A DNA stretch of 64,000 bases from an uncultured Lachnospiraceae bacterium. GTDB taxonomy: Bacteria; Bacillota; Clostridia; Lachnospirales; Lachnospiraceae. Position 1 is the stretch's first letter. The number at the start of each line of letters is the position of its first letter. Positions 34,362 through 43,388 of this stretch are shown here, in pieces. The notes below the pieces were generated by a model. It saw nothing but the letters and a program-made list of their open reading frames with translations. It was not told the DNA's origin and did not search any database. Both the position numbers and the translations under genes were made by a program. Location: contig CAJTUZ010000015.1 in NCBI GenBank assembly GCA_910579735.1, positions 1 to 64,000 on the forward strand, read 5' to 3'.

Positions 34362-34513
34362 TTTTGAAAACCTCCCCCAATATCTTGTGGATATGCACCC
34401 TGCAATATCCTCATGGAAAAATATTGATATTGCTATTATAACACTATCTTGCCATAATCTCAATTCTCTAAATGCAAGTATGATACATTTTCTTCACGTC
34501 CGTCAAGTTGTTC

Positions 34514-34542
34514 TTGTACTCGCAGAGCTTTTCTACTACAAT
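34514..34542 (+). promoter_or_regulatory. Sigma-A promoter of the GH31 gene, upstream of repeat copy 3
   Basis: TTGTAC (34514-34519) and TACAAT (34537-34542), spacing 17 bp. The predicted start is near 34549, inside the left copy of the 12-bp duplication, so the repeat is transcribed as leader. Confidence 0.65.
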
Positions 34543-34559
34543 AATGACAGAAAACATTA

Positions 34560-34760
34560 GGCGATTGCGAAACGCCGAGGCAGGCGGGCAGAACGAAAAA
34601 GCTTTCTGCTGAAGGGCCCTCTAAAAACGCCGGCACTTGGATTTTGGACCGCCTGCGGTTCAAAATTCTTAGTACCGTTGCGTTTTTAATGGAGCGAAAG
34701 CGCGCCTCGAAGCAGAAACTTTTTCGTTCTGCCCGCCTGCCTCGGCGTTTCGCAATCGCC
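34560..34760 (+). repeat. Structured leader element, copy 3 (upstream of GH31), with 12-bp direct repeats
   Basis: A 201-bp element closed by a perfect 42-bp stem (34560-34601 with 34719-34760). Inner pairings AAAAACGC/GCGTTTTT and GGCAC/GTACC enclose the central hairpin. The exact repeat ACAGAAAACATT flanks it at 34547-34558 and 34763-34774, leaving A on the left and TA on the right. This looks like a target-site duplication, so the copy is probably a recent insertion into the GH31 leader. The ribosome site of GH31 begins about 18 nt after the element. Confidence 0.92.
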
Positions 34761-34793
34761 TAACAGAAAACATTGCAGAAAGGACATAAAATT

Positions 34794-37040
34794 ATGTTTG
34801 GACCTCTTTTACAGTATGAACAGAAAGAACAGTCGATTATTCTTGGATATGAAGAACGGACTGCCATTATCCAGGTAGTGACCGATAAAGTCATTAATGT
34901 TTTTGTACCGTTTGTCTCAAAGGATCACCGTTCGAAAGCCATTGAGGGCGATAAGCAGCTCCCTGTTTCATTTACCCTGGCTAAAGGCTCCGGATGCCTG
35001 ATCTTAACAACCGAATCCCTGATCTGCAAAATTTACGACAACTTCGTCATAGACTTCTACGACCGGGACGGTGTCTTACTCTGTGCTGACTATCGTGGTC
35101 AACGCACCCCCCGTTTCCAGCTCGATGAATCTGCTCTGGAACTTCTCAAAAAAGAAGGACATGACATTAATATGGCCGGAAATGGGAATTATCCTGTTCA
35201 ATGCGTGAAAAAACTGGATGCGCATGACTGCATCTACGGCCTGGGCGATAAGACCGGCGTTCTCAATAAGCGCTGTTACGAATACGAAAACTGGAACAGC
35301 GATATACCGGACCCTCATGAAGACAGTTTCAAATCGCTTTATAAAAGCGTGCCTTTCTTTATTACCTTAAAAGAAAACGGCGTTTACGGAATCTTTTATG
35401 ACAATACCTTCAAAAGCTACTTTAATTTCGGAAAAGAAAACGACGGCTACTACTGCTTCGGCAGTGATGACGGCAACCTCGATTACTTTTTTATCGGCGG
35501 AAAGGATATGCCGGAGGTCGTACAAAACTATACGTACCTGACAGGGCGTATGCCGCTTCCGCAGAAATGGGCACTGGGTTACCATCAGTCGCGCTGGGGA
35601 TATGACAGTGAAGAAACTTTCCGCGGCCTCGCCGACAGCTTCAGAAAACACCGTATTCCCTGCGACGCGCTTCATTTCGACATCGACTATATGGACCACT
35701 ACAAAGTCTTTACCTGGAACAAAGAACGGTTTTCGGATGCCCGCACCCTGCTCTCCGATCTGAAAAAGCAGGGATTCAAGGCGGTCACCATTCTGGACCC
35801 CGGCGTTAAGGTAGAGAAAGATTACCCGATCTACGAAGAGGGCATCGCAAACGATTATTATGCCAAATCACCCGATGGACGCGTTTACGTCAATGCCGTC
35901 TGGCCGGGAGACGCAGTATATCCCGATTTTGGCAGCCCAAACGTACGAAAATGGTGGGGAGAACATCTTCGGTTCTACACGGATCTGGGTGTAGGCGGTA
36001 TCTGGAACGATATGAATGAACCGGCCAGTTTCAACGGACCGCTCCCGGACGATATTGTCTTTACGGATGAAGGCCGTCCTTCCACACATGCCGAAATGCA
36101 CAATGTCTACGGCCACAATATGGCCAGGGCAGCTTATGAAGGCTGGCAGAATCTGACAGGCAAAAGACCTTTTGTCATTACAAGAGCCTGCTACAGCGGT
36201 TCCCAAAAATATACGACGGTATGGACCGGCGACAACCAGAGCCTCTGGACGCATCTGCGCATGGCAATCCCGCAGCAATGTAACTTAGGGTTGAGCGGCA
36301 TAGCATTTATCGGCGCTGATATCGGCGGTTTCGGAGCCGATACCACACCCGAGCTTCTGACACGCTGGATAGAAGCCGGCTGTTTCTCGCCGCTGTTTCG
36401 TAACCACTGCGCGAAGGGCTGCATGAATCAGGAACCCTGGCTGTTCGGAGAAGAAACGCTTGCCATCTACAGAAAATATGTGGAACTGCGCTATTCCCTG
36501 CTTCCCTATTTCTATGATCTGTGCCGTGAATGTGAATTGACCGGTCTGCCGTTGATCAGGCCGCTTGTCCTGCATTACGAAAACGACATTAATGTCAGAA
36601 ACTTGAACGATGAATTCCTGGCAGGCGAACATCTCCTCGTCGCACCGGTTATCGAGCAGGGCGCCGTAAAGCGCATGGTCTATCTGCCGGAGGGCACCTG
36701 GTATGATTACTGGACGCATGAAGAATATCAGGGTTCACAATATCACATTGTGGATGCGCCGTTAGATACCTGTCCGATTTTCGTCAAAGCCGGGACCATC
36801 CTGCCGAAGGCGCCCGCCCAGATGTATGTAGGAGAGATCGAGGATCCGGCGTTAATCCTGGACGTATATCCGGGAACCGGTTCTTATAAGCATTATCAGG
36901 ATAACGGAGAAGATTTCGCCTACAGAAGCGGCGCATACAACGAATACCTGTTCCGCACCGATGGCACAAGAAATCTGGAAATCACAAAGCTGCATAAAGG
37001 GTATAAGGAGTATCCGGAGATCGTGGTGAATTATATTTAG
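34794..37040 (+). CDS. Glycoside hydrolase family 31 (alpha-glucosidase-like)
   Basis: 748 residues, no signal peptide. The N-terminal beta-sandwich leads into the barrel at about residue 250 (PLPQKWALGYHQSRWGY). The nucleophile Asp is in GGIWNDMNEPASF, the acid/base Asp in FIGADIGGFG. The substrate-binding HFDIDYMDHYKVFTW and proximal C-terminal sandwiches complete the usual layout and length for the family. It most likely releases glucose from alpha-glucosides inside the cell. Start chosen at MFGPLLQYEQ with AAAGGAC upstream. Its leader has been invaded by repeat copy 3. Confidence 0.93.
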   Translation: MFGPLLQYEQKEQSIILGYEERTAIIQVVTDKVINVFVPFVSKDHRSKAIEGDKQLPVSFTLAKGSGCLILTTESLICKIYDNFVIDFYDRDGVLLCADYRGQRTPRFQLDESALELLKKEGHDINMAGNGNYPVQCVKKLDAHDCIYGLGDKTGVLNKRCYEYENWNSDIPDPHEDSFKSLYKSVPFFITLKENGVYGIFYDNTFKSYFNFGKENDGYYCFGSDDGNLDYFFIGGKDMPEVVQNYTYLTGRMPLPQKWALGYHQSRWGYDSEETFRGLADSFRKHRIPCDALHFDIDYMDHYKVFTWNKERFSDARTLLSDLKKQGFKAVTILDPGVKVEKDYPIYEEGIANDYYAKSPDGRVYVNAVWPGDAVYPDFGSPNVRKWWGEHLRFYTDLGVGGIWNDMNEPASFNGPLPDDIVFTDEGRPSTHAEMHNVYGHNMARAAYEGWQNLTGKRPFVITRACYSGSQKYTTVWTGDNQSLWTHLRMAIPQQCNLGLSGIAFIGADIGGFGADTTPELLTRWIEAGCFSPLFRNHCAKGCMNQEPWLFGEETLAIYRKYVELRYSLLPYFYDLCRECELTGLPLIRPLVLHYENDINVRNLNDEFLAGEHLLVAPVIEQGAVKRMVYLPEGTWYDYWTHEEYQGSQYHIVDAPLDTCPIFVKAGTILPKAPAQMYVGEIEDPALILDVYPGTGSYKHYQDNGEDFAYRSGAYNEYLFRTDGTRNLEITKLHKGYKEYPEIVVNYI

Positions 37041-37113
37041 GGAATCGTATTTGTCAGATCATATTTTCATCAGATATTACTTTAATTTTAATATAGAAAG
37101 GAACTTTTTCGTT

Positions 37114-37491
37114 ATGGAAATGGCGGCATATTTTCAAAGTATCGTGGAGCAGGATCGATGTCCCATCGTGATCTGCAATACGGAACACGATATCATCTAT
37201 ATGAATCCGGCGGCCGTGTCACGGTATGACAAGCGCGGAGGCGCCGGCTTAATCGGACAAAGTATTTTTGACTGTCATAACGCGCATTCAAAAAAGATTA
37301 TCGAACAGGTTCTGGCATGGTTTCTGGAAAGTCCGGCGCATAATATCATGTATACCTACCGGAATGAAAAGGATAATAAAGACGTATATATGGTTGCCCT
37401 GCGCGGTGCATCCGAAGAAGTGATCGGATATTATGAGAAACATGAATACCGGAATGCAGAGACGGAAAAGACATTTGTACCGGAAAACTGA
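37114..37491 (+). CDS. PAS-domain protein
   Basis: 125 residues from MEMAAYFQSIVEQDRCPIVI, with AAAGGAAC upstream; the frame is open 63 nt further. The segment CPIVICNTEHDIIYMNPAAVSRY followed by LIGQSIFDCHN is a classic PAS fold, here alone without an output domain. Such stand-alone PAS proteins bind small ligands or heme and act on a partner. It lies 73 bp after GH31 and 29 bp before a lipoprotein gene, possibly in the same transcript. Confidence 0.8.
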   Translation: MEMAAYFQSIVEQDRCPIVICNTEHDIIYMNPAAVSRYDKRGGAGLIGQSIFDCHNAHSKKIIEQVLAWFLESPAHNIMYTYRNEKDNKDVYMVALRGASEEVIGYYEKHEYRNAETEKTFVPEN

Positions 37492-37520
37492 CATCCGGCT
37501 TAAAAAGGAGAGAAACAAAT

Positions 37521-37952
37521 ATGAAGAGAACAAAACTGCAGATCTGGCTTTTGGCCGGAATGAGCGGCATCTTGCTGACTGCATGCGGAAATGCCGGCGG
37601 CACGGCAGAAAGTATTTCCATAGACAACTTTATGGACTCTTCCGACATGACGCAGGAAGACAAGCAGCGGAAATATCTGGCCTATTTGGAAGAATACCTG
37701 GAAGAGGATCTCTTGGAGAATTTACCGGATGTTACAAATGCCACCGTAACATTATCCGGCAATACGGATGCCGGAGCAGCGGACAAAGACGGCGGTGAGC
37801 TGCATGTCGCTGTTATTCTGGAACTTTCAGACGAACTTACATCCTGCACTGCCCCCGAGCTTGCCGATCTTCTGGCTACAGCTATCGGCAATGCGTCGAC
37901 GGACAATATTATCATCCAGGATACGGAAGGCGCCCTTCTTTTCCCGGAATAA
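37521..37952 (+). CDS. Lipoprotein with ring-building-motif-like domain
   Basis: 143 residues with a lipobox (GILLTAC, Cys at 22), so it is anchored at the membrane surface. The C-terminal 80 residues (LPDVTNATVTLSGNT, then LADLLATAIGNASTDNIII) resemble the YscJ/FliF or SpoIIIAG type ring-building fold in its alternation of strand-helix-strand, but the match is by eye only. Function unknown. It is followed by a strong terminator. Confidence 0.65.
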   Translation: MKRTKLQIWLLAGMSGILLTACGNAGGTAESISIDNFMDSSDMTQEDKQRKYLAYLEEYLEEDLLENLPDVTNATVTLSGNTDAGAADKDGGELHVAVILELSDELTSCTAPELADLLATAIGNASTDNIIIQDTEGALLFPE

Positions 37953-37969
37953 GCATTGTAAACCGGATA

Positions 37970-38012
37970 GCTCCGGATGCCAAGAAGAGGGCATCCGGAG
38001 CCTGTTACATTT
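37970..38012 (+). terminator. Strong intrinsic terminator
   Basis: GCTCCGGATGCC and GGCATCCGGAGC form a 12-bp stem with an 8-nt loop, followed by a T-rich stretch on the plus strand (ATTTTT). Confidence 0.8.
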
Positions 38013-39617
38013 TTACGGATTCCGCAGCCCCGATTTGTAATAGAAGCATGATTTTTCGGGAATCCGCTCGTATGCATCGTCATATTCCGTGCAGTCCAGA
38101 AAGACAATTCTGCCATCGGGAAGCGCACAGTATTCGCATCCTTCCCATGTGCAGGGCGCTTCGTAGGCCGGCAGGACATTGACCGCACTCTCTTCTCCCA
38201 GATTATAAGTGAAAATCCCGTCATATCCCCAGAATACAAAATCCGTATCGGTCCCGGGTGCGATCATATCGAGCATGATTGTCCCCTCCGGCACGATTCC
38301 CAAATAAACATCTTTTATCGTGCCTTTCTCAAGATCGACGGACGCAATTCCCATTTTATAATCCTCTGTATCTCCTGCTTCCACCTGCGTATACACTTTC
38401 CCGTCCCGTCCGATTCCAAGTCCTGCCGATGCATGCGGCATATAAGGACTTTCCAGGCCGGACGTAATGCTTTTTACAAAATTTCCCTTCGGATCGAGTA
38501 CCAGCAAAAGATCCCTCATACCGCTCCCGCGCAGATAAATGTATCCTTCCTCGTCAACCACCATTCTGCTTATGATACCATAAATCTTATCCTTCGTGCC
38601 ATACTCCTCATCCTGACAGAACGACAGATCGATCTTTCGTTTGAGCTCTCCCTCTGCACTCAATATCCAGAGCGACTTTTTGTACTTTTCACCGTTTACG
38701 ATCGCGCAGTGTTCTTCCCCTTCCGTTAATTCCATAAGCGCGATATAAATATCTCCTTTTTTATCCTGATACAGCGCCGTCACATCGGTCTTCGTATCAA
38801 AATCATCGAAAAACAGCTTAGAATCACTGCTGCCGATCTCCATCGTATGGATCGCATTCCATCCGGTCAGGAAAATGCAGTTTTGCCCCATTGCCATATT
38901 TCTGATGGACAGCTCTCCGGTATAGGGAATCGTCAGTTCCTGTTCCGGTTCATATACGGCGCTGCTTTGCAGGATATTCTCATCGGTTGCTTCGATCTCC
39001 TGCTCTTTGCCGGCAATCTCATCTTCCGGAAAATCGATCTCCCCTGCCCCGATCTTTTCGTTCATGGCCTGTATGCTGTAATCTCTTTTATGCAGAAAAT
39101 CAATGATCTGTAAAAGTTCCTCATCGCTCATCTCATTCTCCGGGAAGAAAAATGTCGTCGAAGCGCCGTAAAATCCCACGCCCTTTCCTTTATATTCGTC
39201 CGGCCCGGCAATCATTTTAAGCGCTGCTTCCGGAAACAACGCCGCTTCCTCGTAATCCTTTTTCAGTTCTTCCATACGTGCCTTTTCCGTTTCCGTATAG
39301 GGACGGTTGTAGTTGTCGACGCCGATCCGTGTTGTATAGAGCTGTACAAAATATGCTTCCATTTCTTTTTCATTCATTGCTTCCATGCGCTGCCGCCATG
39401 TATTGACTGCTGCAGTCACTGTAATGGAAAACATGCAGATCATTGCCGCCGCAAGAACGACAGACTTTTTCCATGTCATCCTGAAAACCCTGCCTTTTTT
39501 CGGCAGACCATCCAGAATGTCTTCTACCCGTTCCTGCAACGAAACCGGTATGATGATCTGTTCCTGCTTCGCCATCTGAAACAGCGTCTGCTCCGCCTTA
39601 TTTTTTTTCTTACTCAT
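38013..39617 (-). CDS. Membrane-anchored beta-propeller-like protein, probable anti-sigma partner
   Basis: 534 residues. A cytoplasmic N-terminus (about 1-45) precedes one membrane helix (about 50-68, KKSVVLAAAMICMFSITVTA). The long external region includes a helical stretch and, from about residue 225, repeated blades such as DKKGDIYIALMEL, DEEGYIYLRGSGM and GRDGKVYTQVEAG, typical of six- or seven-bladed propellers. It is 95 bp downstream of an ECF sigma gene, and the cytoplasmic segment could bind it. Anti-sigma role is inference. Confidence 0.65.
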   Translation of the reverse strand: MSKKKNKAEQTLFQMAKQEQIIIPVSLQERVEDILDGLPKKGRVFRMTWKKSVVLAAAMICMFSITVTAAVNTWRQRMEAMNEKEMEAYFVQLYTTRIGVDNYNRPYTETEKARMEELKKDYEEAALFPEAALKMIAGPDEYKGKGVGFYGASTTFFFPENEMSDEELLQIIDFLHKRDYSIQAMNEKIGAGEIDFPEDEIAGKEQEIEATDENILQSSAVYEPEQELTIPYTGELSIRNMAMGQNCIFLTGWNAIHTMEIGSSDSKLFFDDFDTKTDVTALYQDKKGDIYIALMELTEGEEHCAIVNGEKYKKSLWILSAEGELKRKIDLSFCQDEEYGTKDKIYGIISRMVVDEEGYIYLRGSGMRDLLLVLDPKGNFVKSITSGLESPYMPHASAGLGIGRDGKVYTQVEAGDTEDYKMGIASVDLEKGTIKDVYLGIVPEGTIMLDMIAPGTDTDFVFWGYDGIFTYNLGEESAVNVLPAYEAPCTWEGCEYCALPDGRIVFLDCTEYDDAYERIPEKSCFYYKSGLRNP

Positions 39618-39712
39618 AAGCCTGCTCCTTTCCCTGACTTAAACCCTATTCCTATGCTCCTGTTTTCATCAAACGTTACGTGTTCTGTGTCCGAACAGAT
39701 ATGCGCTTTCCA

Positions 39713-40183
39713 TCATTTTTCCAGATACGTCTTTAACTGTGATTTTCCCCGGGAAAGCCGCGACTTCACGGTACCTTCCGGTATCTGGAGCGCTTTGGCA
39801 ATTTCCTTTATGGAAAGCTGCTCGTAGAAATACAGAATGACCACTTCCCTGTATACCAGGTCCATTTCCATTACGATATCCCATAATTCATGGTAATCGT
39901 CCGTAAATGCAGGCATATAGTCCTCCATGTTTTCCACCGATGTATTTTTCTTATTCCGGGCGTAGATCCGTTTCGCTTCATTTGCAGCGATCTGCATGAT
40001 CCAGGCCCTGAAGCATTCCGCTTTCCGCAGCGTATGAAGCTTCTCATATGCTTTCAGAATTGTTTCGCAGACCGCATCCTCGGCATCATCCCGATTATGC
40101 AGGATCCCATATGCGAGCCTGTATAAATTAGGCGTATATTCCCGGATCAGATCTACGAATCTCTCCGTATCTATTGCAGACAT
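39713..40183 (-). CDS. ECF-type RNA polymerase sigma factor
   Basis: 156 residues from MSAIDTERFVDLIREY, with GGAGG 8 nt upstream. Region 2 (AYGILHNRDDAEDAVCETIL, then FRAWIMQIAANEAKRIY) and region 4 (VVILYFYEQLSIKEIAKALQ, then EGTVKSRLSRGKSQLKTYL) are complete. It leads a two-gene unit with the membrane-anchored protein at 38013. An ECF-type promoter sits in its own leader, so it is likely autoregulated. Confidence 0.92.
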   Translation of the reverse strand: MSAIDTERFVDLIREYTPNLYRLAYGILHNRDDAEDAVCETILKAYEKLHTLRKAECFRAWIMQIAANEAKRIYARNKKNTSVENMEDYMPAFTDDYHELWDIVMEMDLVYREVVILYFYEQLSIKEIAKALQIPEGTVKSRLSRGKSQLKTYLEK

Positions 40184-40225
40184 GCCTTCCACCTCCTTAT
40201 CAGTTTGCCGGCTTCTGCTTATTAT

Positions 40226-40251
40226 GACAGTTTACAGGATAAAAAGGTTCC
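40226..40251 (-). promoter_or_regulatory. ECF-type promoter (GGAACC-N17-GTC)
   Basis: GGAACC (40246-40251) and GTC (40226-40228) on the minus strand are spaced as in promoters of ECF sigma factors. It lies 43 bp before the sigma gene. Confidence 0.55.
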
Positions 40252-40283
40252 CGCAAAATTTTGCCAATATCAGGATACACAGG

Positions 40284-40324
40284 AAAAAGCGCAGACCGAA
40301 ATTCTTTCTCCGTCCTGCGCTTTG
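40284..40324 (-). terminator. Terminator of the methyltransferase gene
   Basis: AAAGCGCAG and CTGCGCTTTTT form a stem with the T-run on the minus strand. Confidence 0.75.
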
Positions 40325-40418
40325 GGCATATATTCTCATTACCGCTCCTGCCGGTCTGATCAGACTGACGAATTACCTCTACCGCTCCTGTCTGCCGAAG
40401 AGGACCGGCTGCACGCGT

Positions 40419-41150
40419 TCATTTCTTAACCGCCGCTTTCACAAGCAGCATCATGGGACGGCGCATTTCATCTTTCATTCCGGGAATATCCAGCATTTCT
40501 TTGGGCGGTTTGGCCTCCTCGACTGCCTCCAGTGAAAAACCGTTATTTAACAGCCCCGTCAGGATCTGTGTCAAGGTATGATGGTACTTTACCACATCAC
40601 AGCCAAGGAAATTCGTGTGCCGTTTCCCGGATACGAAATAATGATCTATCGGCCAGCACTGAATTTCCCCGTTCGCTGCATACAGCCAGTCCTGTCCGAT
40701 ACCGGATGTAAACACCGGATGTTCTATATTAAACAGAAAGATTCCGCCGGATTTCAGCGTTCCATATACTTTTTGAAAGACTGCCTCCAGGTCTTCCACA
40801 TAATGCAGGGCCAGATTGGAAATGACACAATCCCACTCCTTTTCCGGATACTCATATTCATCGATCCCACAGACACGATAGGTTATTTCACTGCCGCCGT
40901 TTCTTTTCTGCGCCTCTTCAATCATTTTTCTGCTCAGATCGATTCCCAGAATCCGGGAAGCGCCCTGCTCCTTAGCAAATCTGCAATGCCATCCGTACCC
41001 GCATCCCAGGTCAAGAAGACTCTTCTCCTGAAGAGGCGGGAACAGCGGTTTTAACTGATGCCACTCTCCGGCCGCAGACAGTCCCTCTATGCTGCGCGGC
41101 ATCCTGGCATATTGATTAAAGAATGTTTCGTTATCATATTCATTTTTCAC
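40419..41150 (-). CDS. Class I SAM-dependent methyltransferase
   Basis: 243 residues. The AdoMet-binding motif I is LLDLGCGYGWHCRFA (about 44-58), motif II has LGIDLSRKMIEEAQ, and the motif IV region is WDCVISNLALHYVED. The closest type I recall is the UbiE/Methyltransf_11 group acting on small molecules. The substrate is unknown. It is a single gene with its own terminator; the upstream ABC operon is 58 bp away. Confidence 0.88.
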   Translation of the reverse strand: MKNEYDNETFFNQYARMPRSIEGLSAAGEWHQLKPLFPPLQEKSLLDLGCGYGWHCRFAKEQGASRILGIDLSRKMIEEAQKRNGGSEITYRVCGIDEYEYPEKEWDCVISNLALHYVEDLEAVFQKVYGTLKSGGIFLFNIEHPVFTSGIGQDWLYAANGEIQCWPIDHYFVSGKRHTNFLGCDVVKYHHTLTQILTGLLNNGFSLEAVEEAKPPKEMLDIPGMKDEMRRPMMLLVKAAVKK

Positions 41151-41208
41151 AGCCGATATCCCTCCAGATTATATTGCCTGTCTACTTTTGAAAACTTTAT
41201 TTCTCACA

Positions 41209-42438
41209 CTAACCCGCCTCTTTCTTTCGGTACACCTGATACAGCAAAGGGCATAATGCCGCCGACAGCGCTGTATACAGTACAAAAATAATGGGAAGCG
41301 CCCCCACAACTTTGCCGCCGGCCTGATACAGATCAAAAATAGAGACTTCCTTTGCCACATCCAGTAAACGGTCTGGCAGCAGACCTATGATCTTCGTCAT
41401 AAGCCTGCCCGCTCCCCGGTTCAGGAAACCCGGCAGGAACAATAACACAAAGGGTAATGCGGCCGCCAGAGTCTTTGTCTTTGTTATTGCAGAGACCAGC
41501 ATAGTCAACAGCATGCAGAACAAGGTTCCGATATATCCGCCAAATAAGATCAGCCAGTACTCCTGGATATTGGTCAACAGATAAAAGCTTTTCCATCCGA
41601 TTCGGTTCGTCTGAATGACCAGACCGGCTCCATCCGCACCCAGGATCGTCAGCAGGATGACCGTATACAGAAACATGACTGCAAAATAGACCGCCGTTAT
41701 AAAAAGAAAACCTGCTCCTATTTTCGCCGCTGCAGCCCTTCCTCTTCCATGATAGGAAGCGTAAAAGACCGCGTCGGCTTTATAACTGAATTCTCCTGCA
41801 AAAATACCCGCTGCCGTGAAGCCAAGAACCAACATCATGATCATAATAATCGTAGACGACTGTTCAAAGATCTGTTTCCACCCATCTGCATAATCATATA
41901 CAAAAGGCGTCTGCAGCGCCGCATATCGTTCTATCAAAAAGGCTCTCTCCGCTTCGCTGAACAGATACTCCTGTTCATCCTCTTCCAGCCATTCCTGCAA
42001 ACGCATAAGTCGGTTCCCATAAAAGGAAGCTGCATCTTCCGGCACCAGACGGTCAGGTTTAAAGTAATCCCCTTCCCGGAATCTGCAGAAAGAATACATG
42101 AGCATCCAGCGGATATCCTGGAATCCCTGCCCCCAGCCATAGGCAATGTTGCTTTGACGGATATCGTCGGACTGTCCTTCTTCCGTTGCCTTGATTCTTC
42201 TGTTTTCGCTGATCACCTCTGCAATGACTTCTTCGGTCAATACACCGCTCCATTCTTTTTTAGCCGCTTTCAGCTTCCCGACCGCCTCTATGCCATACTC
42301 GGAATCACCGTTTTCATTGACATAATATACGTTGCGTACCGCAAAGAAACAGACTAACGCAAGCAGACACCCCAGTATCAACATGGCAGTCTTCGTTCCC
42401 GGTCTCACCCAGATCTTCTTCCACTCATAATAAAGCAT
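41209..42438 (-). CDS. ABC-2 type transporter permease
   Basis: 409 residues from MLYYEWKKIWVRPGTKTAM, with GGGGGAAGAAG upstream. One N-terminal helix, an external domain of about 150 residues and a cluster of five to six helices (about 195-405) form the usual layout of Gram-positive ABC-2 permeases. Last gene of the sigma/membrane protein/ATPase operon (44704 down). Its start overlaps the ATPase by 14 nt. The exported substrate is unknown; lantibiotic-type resistance is one possibility. Confidence 0.8.
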   Translation of the reverse strand: MLYYEWKKIWVRPGTKTAMLILGCLLALVCFFAVRNVYYVNENGDSEYGIEAVGKLKAAKKEWSGVLTEEVIAEVISENRRIKATEEGQSDDIRQSNIAYGWGQGFQDIRWMLMYSFCRFREGDYFKPDRLVPEDAASFYGNRLMRLQEWLEEDEQEYLFSEAERAFLIERYAALQTPFVYDYADGWKQIFEQSSTIIMIMMLVLGFTAAGIFAGEFSYKADAVFYASYHGRGRAAAAKIGAGFLFITAVYFAVMFLYTVILLTILGADGAGLVIQTNRIGWKSFYLLTNIQEYWLILFGGYIGTLFCMLLTMLVSAITKTKTLAAALPFVLLFLPGFLNRGAGRLMTKIIGLLPDRLLDVAKEVSIFDLYQAGGKVVGALPIIFVLYTALSAALCPLLYQVYRKKEAG

Positions 42439-43312
42439 CTTCTTCCCCCGCTTTCTCTCCCATACAGGATAAAAATACATCTTCCAGAGAGGGCGTTTCC
42501 TCCCATGCATCCGGATGCGGCTTAGTCTGTGAAAGAATCCGAAGCAGCATGCCGCCCGGATTCACGCGGCTGTTTGCCACCTTATACTCCCTGTTATATT
42601 TTGACACCTCATCCGCGGGAACTTCCAGGCTCCATACCTTATCGGACATGGCCGCCGCCACTTCCTTCGGTGTTCCCGTATGCAGAAACTGTCCGTCTTT
42701 CATCAGAAGGATCTCGCCCGCGATATACTCCACATCAGAAACGATGTGCGTCGAAAGCAGCACCAGCCGGTCTGCAGCCAGCTCGCTGATCAGATTCCGG
42801 AAGCGGATCCTCTCATTCGGATCCAGTCCCGCCGTCGGTTCATCCAGGATCAGGATCTGCGGGTGGTTGAGCATGGCCTGCGCAATTCCTGCCCGGCGCT
42901 TCATCCCCCCTGACAGTTTTTTCATTTTCTTCTCCTGTACTTTGGAAAGACCGACCTTTAAGAGCAGCTCGTTCACTCTTTTCCTGGCTACGGCCTTATG
43001 TACCCCTTTGATCGACGCAATATACAACAGATAATCTTTCACCGTAAGATCCGGATAAAATCCGAAATCCTGCGGCAGATATCCGAGCAGCTTCCGGTAC
43101 TGCGCCCCCATGGCAAAAATATCTTCCCCGTTGCACACGATCCGTCCATCCGACGGCTTTAACAGGGTACACAACATCCGCATCAGCGTCGTCTTTCCCG
43201 CGCCGTTTAAGCCAAGCAGACCGTATACGCCGTTTTTCATAGTGTATGTAACATGATCGACCGCCGCAGCGCCCTGAAACGTTTTTGTCAAACCATCTAT
43301 GAGCAGTTCCAT
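42425..43312 (-). CDS. ABC transporter ATP-binding protein
   Basis: 295 residues from MELLIDGLTKTFQGAAAV, with AAGGAG upstream. Walker A (GLNGAGKTTLMRML), Q-loop (GYLPQDFGFYP), signature (LSGGMKRRAGIAQAM), Walker B (ILILDEPTAGLD) and switch His (LLSTHIV) are intact. The C-terminal extension is of the BcrA/drug-exporter type. It pairs with the permease at 41209 and is preceded by a membrane protein and a sigma factor, all on one strand. Confidence 0.92.
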   Translation of the reverse strand: MELLIDGLTKTFQGAAAVDHVTYTMKNGVYGLLGLNGAGKTTLMRMLCTLLKPSDGRIVCNGEDIFAMGAQYRKLLGYLPQDFGFYPDLTVKDYLLYIASIKGVHKAVARKRVNELLLKVGLSKVQEKKMKKLSGGMKRRAGIAQAMLNHPQILILDEPTAGLDPNERIRFRNLISELAADRLVLLSTHIVSDVEYIAGEILLMKDGQFLHTGTPKEVAAAMSDKVWSLEVPADEVSKYNREYKVANSRVNPGGMLLRILSQTKPHPDAWEETPSLEDVFLSCMGEKAGEEDALL

Positions 43313-43388
43313 TTTTTCTCCTTTTCCTTTTCGTTTCCGCAGGTATCCGTTCCTTCCGTCCGGAGATACCCGCCATATTTTTCTCCCA

